IMG/VR virus record: IMGVR_UViG_3300029309_000098
Span: 1 to 40,045 of that record
Direction: 5' to 3' (one strand)
Length of the DNA stretch: 40,045 nt
Source of the DNA: a virus
The notes below the pieces were generated by a model. It was not told the DNA's origin. It ran no database searches and saw only the letters and a program-made list of their open reading frames with translations. The first letter of the stretch is position 1. The number at the start of each line of letters is the position of its first letter. Position numbers and translations under genes: made by a program. Below are positions 8,263-14,141 of this stretch, one piece after another.

Positions 8263-8869
8263 TCCAATCTACCTCAATTTCAACTATAGAGCCATCCTCC
8301 ATATTTCGGCTCTTTACAATGCCGTTGTCTACGCCATACCTGTATAAGTCGTAGGTCAACTGACAATCTTTGAGGCAGTAGTCGGCTACCTCAAGATACT
8401 TACCTTCCCGCCATGCTGCGGGTGCATCACTGCTTTGCATACTCTTTGATAGGTCGAGTGTGCTACGAGTGAGTGTGTCTAGTGTGGTGTGAACTTTACC
8501 AACAGCCAATGCTGCTTTATCAATGAGTATCTTGGTATCAATGATACTGTCACTCTTACCAATCAATTCACCAGCAGTCCAACAATCTAGTGCTGCGTTT
8601 AGAACAGGTAAGTCGAACTTACGAATGTTGTGGCCGAGTATCTTACCACCACTGTCTAAATGTTTCTGTAAGTGGTCACCAAGTGTGCGTGGGTGCAGGG
8701 GATGAACGGTAGCATTGACCATTTCTATATCCTCTTTAGCAAATACATGACCATCGTTACCATCCCATGTGGCTACTACAGTAGGTTCAAACAAAGAGTG
8801 TTTATCCCAACCACCTATCTCCCAAGAATAGTTACCAGTCTCTATGTCTAGCGCCATTATCCCACTCAT
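8255..8869 (-). CDS. DEDD-family 3'-5' exonuclease (DnaQ/RNase H-like)
   Basis: The protein has 204 residues from the ATG at 8869, chosen because a GGGGTGG ribosome site precedes it; an upstream ATG at 8887 lacks one. The three exonuclease motifs are visible: ALDIETG (ExoI, D8 and E10), GHNIRKFDLP (ExoII, with the N-x3-FD pattern) and YCLKDCQLTYDLY (ExoIII). It should remove nucleotides from DNA or RNA 3' ends with two metal ions. It lies between the MCM-like helicase and the thermosome. The window therefore holds two proofreading-type domains, this one and that of PolB. It may aid proofreading, recombination or nucleic-acid decay. Confidence 0.8.
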   Translation of the reverse strand: MSGIMALDIETGNYSWEIGGWDKHSLFEPTVVATWDGNDGHVFAKEDIEMVNATVHPLHPRTLGDHLQKHLDSGGKILGHNIRKFDLPVLNAALDCWTAGELIGKSDSIIDTKILIDKAALAVGKVHTTLDTLTRSTLDLSKSMQSSDAPAAWREGKYLEVADYCLKDCQLTYDLYRYGVDNGIVKSRNMEDGSIVEIEVDWND

Positions 8870-8902
8870 GTTACAACCACCCCACATCTAGTTTTTGAAA
8901 CT

Positions 8903-10309
8903 TCACACATCAGCCTCTTTCAAACGAATATATACTACTGACGCATCCTTAGCCGCATCGAACAAATGTGCACCCCATTTAGTAAAGCGATTAAATGCTG
9001 TGCCTCTAGTAATTTGTTCAGCGAGACAATACTGTTTGATAACAACAGCCTTCTTTCGCCACCCTTCACCTTTCTTATCTAACTCGACAGGCGAGACTGA
9101 GTTGTAAGCAGCCTTCCAATTCTTAGCATGATTAGCCTTCTCAGTTTGTTTAGCACCTACTTCTACCTCGCCCTCAAGCCATAGTATTAGATTCTTGAAT
9201 AAGTCGTAAATGATTTCTTTAGCCATGTCTAAATGGTCACCAGTGACCACCCACTTCTCATCCATCATGGCTATGTGAGTAGCAAGAATAACAGAATAGT
9301 TCTCCATAGCAGGAACGAATGATGATACCACATTCGCTATGGCGAAATTCAAATCGTCTAATAACGAATACAAATCCTCAACCAAATCGTAGGTGGCTGC
9401 ATAGAAAGAATCATCAGCAGTAAACACTTCATGCATTACTGACTGAACTAAATCTTCTTGCTCCTCACGAGTCATACCATCCCACTCAGCGAATCCAACT
9501 TCGGTTAAGTCTAGTATGCGGTCACGCAACCGCTTTTGTAGCCCTTCAAAATATTCAATGATTTCTTCGTATGACAACTTCTGTTTAGGAGTCTTAGTGA
9601 ATGCTCTTTCCATACGCTTCATACTCACACCCATACGCCTATCCATATCCCAGTCAGACCAAAACAACAGAACACGCTGAAAGATACCCTTTGTCAAGAC
9701 ATACTCTTTGACACCCGCAGGTGGATAGGTAGTAATCCATAGTGAGACAAGTGATTCAGTTTCAATACGGCGACCACTCAAGTGTTTCACGAGTATGTTT
9801 GAGTTACTACCGATGGGGTTACAAGCCGACTGTAGATACAGAACAGTCTCTTGCGAGTGTTTACCCGGATTGAGAATGATACTACCCTCATCGAAGTTTA
9901 GTGCTTTTTGACCGGCTAACATACCTTTTGTTTGAACGGCTACCTCTTCTTTCTTACCGTTCTCATCAACGATGACCTCTTTGGTAACACCTCCGATAAG
10001 ACCCGCATCCGAACCCGAGGTATACATGTCCTGTTCTAACCCACAATCTTTCAACACATCCCCTATGAATTCCCACGCTACAGATTTACCAGTTCTTGAA
10101 GGTTGAATCCAAAACACATGCACACGGGGGTCAAGATGGCTAGCATCCCATGGGATACGAATGAAAGGCGCTGCTATTTGTCCTTGGATATAGAAGAAAG
10201 ATAACATAGCAGGTATCTCATTGTCTATACTTGTTCTACTAAATCTATCTACATAGCCCTCGAAGAAGGGATATTTCTTTACCGCAAGGTAGTCTGTAAC
10301 TTCTCTCAT
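8903..10309 (-). CDS. Divergent MCM-like AAA+ ATPase, candidate replicative helicase
   Basis: The 468-residue protein has a P-loop near 69-76 (QPSRTGKS), a Walker B at 137-142 (LNFDEGS), a polar sensor-1-like stretch (SLWITTYPP, near 190-197) and a downstream GIFQRVLLFWSD. Between them, SGSDAGLIGGVTKE recalls the MCM segment around AGLTAAV, and the QR sits where MCMs have the SRFD arginine finger. The N-terminal OB/zinc region of cellular MCMs is missing and the C-terminal half is helical. The alternative is a DUF3987-type viral helicase. It is the first gene of its unit, behind two TATA boxes and a GAGGT site. No other replicative helicase is seen in the window, so it is the best candidate. 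Confidence 0.6.
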   Translation of the reverse strand: MREVTDYLAVKKYPFFEGYVDRFSRTSIDNEIPAMLSFFYIQGQIAAPFIRIPWDASHLDPRVHVFWIQPSRTGKSVAWEFIGDVLKDCGLEQDMYTSGSDAGLIGGVTKEVIVDENGKKEEVAVQTKGMLAGQKALNFDEGSIILNPGKHSQETVLYLQSACNPIGSNSNILVKHLSGRRIETESLVSLWITTYPPAGVKEYVLTKGIFQRVLLFWSDWDMDRRMGVSMKRMERAFTKTPKQKLSYEEIIEYFEGLQKRLRDRILDLTEVGFAEWDGMTREEQEDLVQSVMHEVFTADDSFYAATYDLVEDLYSLLDDLNFAIANVVSSFVPAMENYSVILATHIAMMDEKWVVTGDHLDMAKEIIYDLFKNLILWLEGEVEVGAKQTEKANHAKNWKAAYNSVSPVELDKKGEGWRKKAVVIKQYCLAEQITRGTAFNRFTKWGAHLFDAAKDASVVYIRLKEADV

Positions 10310-10324
10310 AACTCTACCTCTTTT

Positions 10325-10341
10325 ACTACTTTATATACTAA
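10325..10341 (-). promoter_or_regulatory. TATA promoter of MCM-like gene
   Basis: Reads TTAGTATATAAAGTAGT on the - strand. The TATA centre lies about 24 bp before the ATG at 10309, which predicts transcription starting at or next to the start codon. Confidence 0.75.
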
Positions 10342-10363
10342 CCCTGAATATTTGATTTACGAT

Positions 10364-10377
10364 GCTGCTTTATATAC
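10364..10377 (-). promoter_or_regulatory. Second upstream TATA-like box
   Basis: Reads GTATATAAAGCAGC on the - strand, 39 bp upstream of the first box; its TATA overlaps the stop codon of the ERCC4 nuclease gene. The downstream half matches the family consensus while the upstream TTA is replaced by GGG. It may be a tandem or alternative promoter. Confidence 0.5.
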
Positions 10378-11080
10378 CCCGTCTACGCCTAACATTTCTT
10401 TCAATATGAACAGGTGATTCGCTTGTTAAAGTCTCTACAATCAGTTGTCTTTTCTTATCACCTAAGCCCTTTACTTGTTTAAGTGACTCAGGAAAACACA
10501 TCTCCTCTAGGCTACCGCATTTAGTAAGTAACCTTTCTGCTAATTCAGCACCTACACCCGGTATAGTGAGTAACATATCCACCCTTACATCGTTAGTAGA
10601 CACTCTCCTGATAGCATGAGCGCCATGTTTACTAGCGGGCTTGTGTAACTTGTTGTGTAATTTTGTGATGAACATAGCAGCCTCACTGATGTTGGCAGTG
10701 AAGAAAACTTGGCACTCGAAGTCAGCCATGATTCTAGCGATAGTGCCAGTCAATTCATTCTGCACTCTACTATGTGTTAGATGTCTACCTTGCTTCTTAG
10801 CGAATGCAACATACTTAGCGATAGAGCCATGGATGACTAGAAAGAAGCGCTCATAATTAGCATCCATGTTGTCGAGTTGCCTCCACAAATGACCACTATG
10901 ACTTGACTGAAATAAATCGGTAACACTTTTTGCTTCTACACACGCAGCACCTAATAGATAATCACCTACTACCAAAGGTTGTCTTACTACATTAAGCCCT
11001 TCCTTCTTGGCCCTTCGTTCTATAGATTCGCAAAGAGCACCACGCTCATTAGAGTCAATAATTAAGTCAGGCTTCGCCAT
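10370..11080 (-). CDS. XPF/ERCC4-type nuclease with helix-hairpin-helix domain
   Basis: The protein has 236 residues from the ATG at 11080, which follows an AAGGTG site; the longer open frame overlaps the previous gene and is less likely. The ERCC4 nuclease core includes IIDSNERG (7-14), GDYLLG (39-44) and VEAKSVTDLF (48-57), where XPF proteins usually have ERKxxxD. A C-terminal tandem HhH region (about 165-220) shows IPGVGAELAERLL and VKGLGDKK. This is the archaeal XPF-short or Mus81-like layout, cutting branched or flap DNA 3' junctions in repair or fork restart. The Arg of ERK is Ala here, while Glu, Lys and Asp remain, so activity is still plausible. Confidence 0.88.
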   Translation of the reverse strand: MAKPDLIIDSNERGALCESIERRAKKEGLNVVRQPLVVGDYLLGAACVEAKSVTDLFQSSHSGHLWRQLDNMDANYERFFLVIHGSIAKYVAFAKKQGRHLTHSRVQNELTGTIARIMADFECQVFFTANISEAAMFITKLHNKLHKPASKHGAHAIRRVSTNDVRVDMLLTIPGVGAELAERLLTKCGSLEEMCFPESLKQVKGLGDKKRQLIVETLTSESPVHIERNVRRRRGI

Positions 11081-11300
11081 TCTTTTCACCTTGATTTTTA
11101 TGATGATTACAATATCCATCTAACGCTATCGCTCTACATCTTTTGCCCGAACTTTTAGAGATACCTTTACAAAAGTATTCTTCCGGTAAATTATCTCTAT
11201 CGCTCAAACATGATAAACAAACAGTGGTGGATTTTTTGACACGGCAACCCAAACCTTTTCCACAGATAGCGCATTGTCGTGCGTGTATTGTATGTTTCAT
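11067..11300 (-). CDS. 77-aa double zinc-binding protein
   Basis: The 77-residue protein has two Cys-rich units. The N-terminal one has CAIC and CLSC knuckles (10-13, 28-31). The second (about 44-67) follows the pattern FCKG-x-SKSSGKRC-x-DGYCNHH, which recurs in small proteins of large viruses and phages. It overlaps the ERCC4 nuclease gene by 14 bp and starts right after the primase stop, so it is translated between two replication enzymes. The function is unknown; a DNA-binding or scaffold role is reasonable. Confidence 0.65.
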   Translation of the reverse strand: MKHTIHARQCAICGKGLGCRVKKSTTVCLSCLSDRDNLPEEYFCKGISKSSGKRCRAIALDGYCNHHKNQGEKNGEA

Positions 11301-12404
11301 TTAATCACCTATACTACCGTCAAAATAACGGCACTTACCAAGACATAACCCATCATATTCAAGTGTAGCGCATGACGCTGCTGAGTATCCGTTATTACCA
11401 GCCCCACCGTAAACTATGTTTTCTACTTGTTCACGAGTGATTCTAGGGTTGTAGTCTACCCACCCTTGCTCTTCTATGATACGGATAATTCTCTCCACAT
11501 GACTTGCCTTTATCTCATTAGCAATAGCATCAGGAGGGAAGAACCAACGAAACCTAGCCGCTAAAAATGAGGCTAAATGAAACCTCGCTTTGTGTGTAGG
11601 GTTACCTTCACCTAATGCTGACTGAGCCAAGCATGGTAATACTATGATATCACCGAGTGTGATGTCGGGTAAACCATCAACCTTCTCTACATGTTTCTTG
11701 AAAGGACTTTTACGCTGAGCCACAGTGATTTGTATGTCCGTCTGACCATGCTCTATGTATCCACTGATAGGCTCTTGTGCTTTTTCTATCAGTCCGTCAT
11801 GAGTTAGGTTTAGTATTGAGTCACTATCTAGTGGTATGCTCCAGCAACCTCTCTTGCTATTGTAAGAGTTAGGAATGCGAATCATACCCGATGTATCGAA
11901 TGCTACAGTAGGGTCGTTACAGGATAGGTTCAGTTTCTTGTGCCATGATGATATTAGTTTTCTACCACCCTCTTTGACTCTAGCAACACTATATCCATCT
12001 GAGGGAGTGTGAATGTTCCTTAACGGAATCCAGAAATGAAAGCCACCACCACTAAACCAAACATAGTGCCTAACATCTTCGTGTAACAAAAAACGATGTA
12101 GCCTTTTAACCTGTTCGTGCATGAACGCAAAGTCCACATCAGCACCACGCTGTTTGAAATCTTTACAATCAAAATCCATAACGAAGTGACGGATGATAGG
12201 TGTATCGTAATCTACTCTATGGTTTCTAGGTGGCTTGGTTGCTCGATATCCGTAGGCTGTGAAGTAAACATTACCACTACCATTCTTACCTTTCCAGTAT
12301 CGCTCTAACTCTTGCCAGTTTCTAACACAGTAACGCCCCCCTTGCTTTCCATTGGAGGCTATCTCTAATACCTCACGAGGGAAGTCAAGTGGAATAAAAG
12401 ACAT
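11301..12404 (-). CDS. Archaeo-eukaryotic primase, PriS fused to PriL-CTD-like Fe-S domain
   Basis: The protein has 367 residues. The N-terminal PriS-type catalytic core has VMDFDCKDF (D77, D79), the SGGGFHFW motif (118-125) and an AFDTSGMIRIPNS segment (168-180) with the third acid D170. The C-terminal third (about 250-367) matches the large-subunit C-terminal domain: LPCLAQ (C258), a HKARFHLASFL helix, ITREQVENIVYG, then C345, C354 and C358, four cysteines that could hold the 4Fe-4S cluster used for initiation. The protein thus seems to combine both subunits in one chain, without the rest of PriL. It makes primers for PolB; its genes lie in the same block. Confidence 0.85.
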   Translation of the reverse strand: MSFIPLDFPREVLEIASNGKQGGRYCVRNWQELERYWKGKNGSGNVYFTAYGYRATKPPRNHRVDYDTPIIRHFVMDFDCKDFKQRGADVDFAFMHEQVKRLHRFLLHEDVRHYVWFSGGGFHFWIPLRNIHTPSDGYSVARVKEGGRKLISSWHKKLNLSCNDPTVAFDTSGMIRIPNSYNSKRGCWSIPLDSDSILNLTHDGLIEKAQEPISGYIEHGQTDIQITVAQRKSPFKKHVEKVDGLPDITLGDIIVLPCLAQSALGEGNPTHKARFHLASFLAARFRWFFPPDAIANEIKASHVERIIRIIEEQGWVDYNPRITREQVENIVYGGAGNNGYSAASCATLEYDGLCLGKCRYFDGSIGD

Positions 12405-12405
12405 G

Positions 12406-12684
12406 TCAATCCCTACTCTCCAAGATGTAGGCCAGTTTCATCACTATACTGACAATCGAATCGAATGTGCTTGTTATCTTAGATGAGGTTAACATTGATG
12501 GATGAATGGTTATGTAGATACACGATAGAGTTTCTTCGTTGCTAGGTTTGTTTCCCATGACAACATTGATTCTCTTATGTTTACCAACTCTCGCTAGGCG
12601 AACATTGAACTCAAGATTAGGCCACTTGACAGAAAGACCCATCCTAATAGTTTCACAAGCAACTTCCAAACCCTCTTTATCCAT
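12406..12684 (-). CDS. Unknown 92-aa protein beside primase
   Basis: The protein has 92 residues, with an ATG preceded by GAGGTGA. It has an N-terminal helix, a central beta stretch (FNVRLARVGKHKRINVVMG) and a helical C-terminus, suggesting a small alpha/beta fold. No motif is recognised. It sits one base upstream of the primase and four bases downstream of the PD-(D/E)XK nuclease, so a replication accessory role is likely by context only. Confidence 0.55.
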   Translation of the reverse strand: MDKEGLEVACETIRMGLSVKWPNLEFNVRLARVGKHKRINVVMGNKPSNEETLSCIYITIHPSMLTSSKITSTFDSIVSIVMKLAYILESRD

Positions 12685-12688
12685 AACA

Positions 12689-13660
12689 TCACCTCATATC
12701 CTCCGGGTCAATTGCTAAGTCTCCCATCCAAGCAGGGCACATTTCCATGAAGTCACAATACTCACACTTTCTTTCGTGGGCTTCAGCAGGGAAGTCATCA
12801 TTCAAGTGTGCATCTACTACACGCCTGAGTCTATTCTCTACAGTCTTTGGAGCGTAACGACCACCCGGGCCTTTGACACTTTCATAATCCCACATTGGCC
12901 CGTCTCCTCCATTAATACCACCACCGGGGAACTGCCAACCCCAACCAACTACAGGTAGGTATTCTATGTGTGGGCTATGTTCTAACATCATACGGTAGAA
13001 CTGCATTTCAGCACGCATAGAAGAGCGCTTACGACCACCTTTCTCTACCCACTTACCTGTCTTTAACTCCATCAGAATGATGCCTGTGTGGTCTGCATCA
13101 ATGAATATACGGTCAATAAAACCCTTCATGTGTATAGCAACTTCAGTTCCATCACTAGCAACCACCACTCTAGTAGCGTGAACCTCTACCTCATTACCGA
13201 TAGGTAGCCAGTCTCTTGCATTCTGACGCATGTGCATGAGTCTTTCAAATTGCCAGTCGCTGTATTGATTCATCTGCGCTTTTTCACCATAGATGTAAGG
13301 TGAAGGTGGAACAGGCATAGCCTTTCGTAATTCTTTCTTTGCTAATTCAGTATTACCATCAGTGATAAAATTCTCAACTTCAGGCATTATCTCAGGCGCT
13401 TGTTTCCAAAACCACTCAACAGCATCGTGAACATTACTACCACGAACATGGTAGTCTCTTTCTTCACCACGCAAGCCCAGTATGTTTTGAAAGTAATACT
13501 GCTTAGGACAGAAATCGAATGTGCCTACTGATGACTTAGTAATACGAAGAATCTTGTCATCCATGTCAGGCGACCAGTTGTAGCAAGACTTATCGTAAGA
13601 CTCTAACAACTCAGGATACTGATACTCAATATCATTCTTTTGATTCGGATTGAACCTCAT
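12689..13660 (-). CDS. PD-(D/E)XK nuclease, Cas4/RecB-like with Cys cluster
   Basis: The 323-residue protein starts at the ATG at 13660, which has a GGAGGT site; an in-frame ATG at 13675 lies on that site. The RecB-family nuclease motifs are in order: FDFCPKQYYF (C51), GSNVHDAV (H78), FIDRIFID, LMELKTGK and AEMQFYRMML (QxxxY type). A C-terminal CEYC-x5-C cluster with C51 provides the four cysteines for the 4Fe-4S cluster of Cas4/AddB-type nucleases. It probably resects DNA ends for recombination-dependent replication, together with the RadA-like ATPase. It is not associated with CRISPR genes here. Confidence 0.85.
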   Translation of the reverse strand: MRFNPNQKNDIEYQYPELLESYDKSCYNWSPDMDDKILRITKSSVGTFDFCPKQYYFQNILGLRGEERDYHVRGSNVHDAVEWFWKQAPEIMPEVENFITDGNTELAKKELRKAMPVPPSPYIYGEKAQMNQYSDWQFERLMHMRQNARDWLPIGNEVEVHATRVVVASDGTEVAIHMKGFIDRIFIDADHTGIILMELKTGKWVEKGGRKRSSMRAEMQFYRMMLEHSPHIEYLPVVGWGWQFPGGGINGGDGPMWDYESVKGPGGRYAPKTVENRLRRVVDAHLNDDFPAEAHERKCEYCDFMEMCPAWMGDLAIDPEDMR

Positions 13661-13985
13661 TCTTCTTACCTCCAAACTTGTTTGTTTTTATCTTCACAAC
13701 AGGGGCTTCTTGAGGTTCATCTTCCATAGTTAAGCGGAGTAGTATAAAGTATCCAATCAAATCTTCTATGACATCTTTATCAGTTTCGATACTGTCATTT
13801 CCACGCATCAGTCTACTTAGTTTGTCATCTATTCGCACTCTTAAACCAGCATCAGGCCCGAGGTGGCTAAAGAATCGTATAGGGTCGAATGCACTATCTC
13901 CATACTGTTTGTTCTTCTCACCTAGTAAGTTTAGAACTCTAGCAGCAATCTTAGCACACTTTAATTTAAACGATTCCTCAGTCAT
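13632..13985 (-). CDS. DUF1599 / Nmad1-like helical protein
   Basis: The 117-residue all-helical protein has KNKQYGDSAFDPIRFFS (about 24-40), VRIDDKLSRLMRG (50-62) and DLIGYFILLRL (74-84). That order is typical of a very common phage family (DUF1599, also named nucleotide modification associated domain 1), related in look to MazG-type NTP pyrophosphohydrolases. The Lys-rich tail overlaps the next gene. It may sanitise or modify nucleotides; the biochemical activity is not established from sequence. It lies between the tandem-PIP microprotein (4-bp overlap) and the nuclease. Confidence 0.65.
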   Translation of the reverse strand: MTEESFKLKCAKIAARVLNLLGEKNKQYGDSAFDPIRFFSHLGPDAGLRVRIDDKLSRLMRGNDSIETDKDVIEDLIGYFILLRLTMEDEPQEAPVVKIKTNKFGGKKNEVQSESKE

Positions 13986-14128
13986 TCTTCCTCACCTTTA
14001 TTTGCTTTGTTACCTTTTATACTAACTTTCTCTACAGTCATGCCCCACTCAGTGAGTTTAGTCTGTCTAGTTCCATCAGTATGTAAGCCCCATTCATTCA
14101 ATGTTGTTTGTCTTGTTTTATCTTTCAT
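13982..14128 (-). CDS. 48-aa microprotein with two PIP-box-like motifs
   Basis: This short ORF has 48 residues. Its ATG follows a near-perfect AAGGAGGAAT ribosome site that overlaps the PolB stop codon, and its TGA overlaps the next ATG. It contains two copies of an 11-residue unit 15 residues apart, TRQTTLNEWGL (5-15) and TRQTKLTEWGM (20-30). Each fits the PCNA-interacting pattern Q-x-x-L-x-x-aromatic and resembles archaeal PIP boxes such as the QSTLESWF type, except that the second aromatic is Gly. The tail is Lys-rich then acidic. Directly between PolB and other fork enzymes, and two genes from PCNA, it is a good candidate for a bivalent clamp-binding peptide. Confidence 0.75.
   Translation of the reverse strand: MKDKTRQTTLNEWGLHTDGTRQTKLTEWGMTVEKVSIKGNKANKGEEE
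14011..14026 (-). promoter_or_regulatory. Possible TATA box of the DUF1599-nuclease-primase unit
   Basis: The - strand reads GTTAGTATAAAAGGTA, sharing TTAGTATA with the family consensus but lacking the GCAGC end. It lies about 33 bp before the ATG at 13985, inside the tandem-PIP gene. Confidence 0.35.
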
Positions 14129-14141
14129 AATTTATTCCTCC

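Noticed and set aside
13982-14128. Reading the tandem 15-residue unit as a CRISPR-like or transposon repeat
   Set aside because: Only two copies, within one short frame, and the conserved positions are at protein level (Q, L, W); a peptide-motif duplication explains it better.
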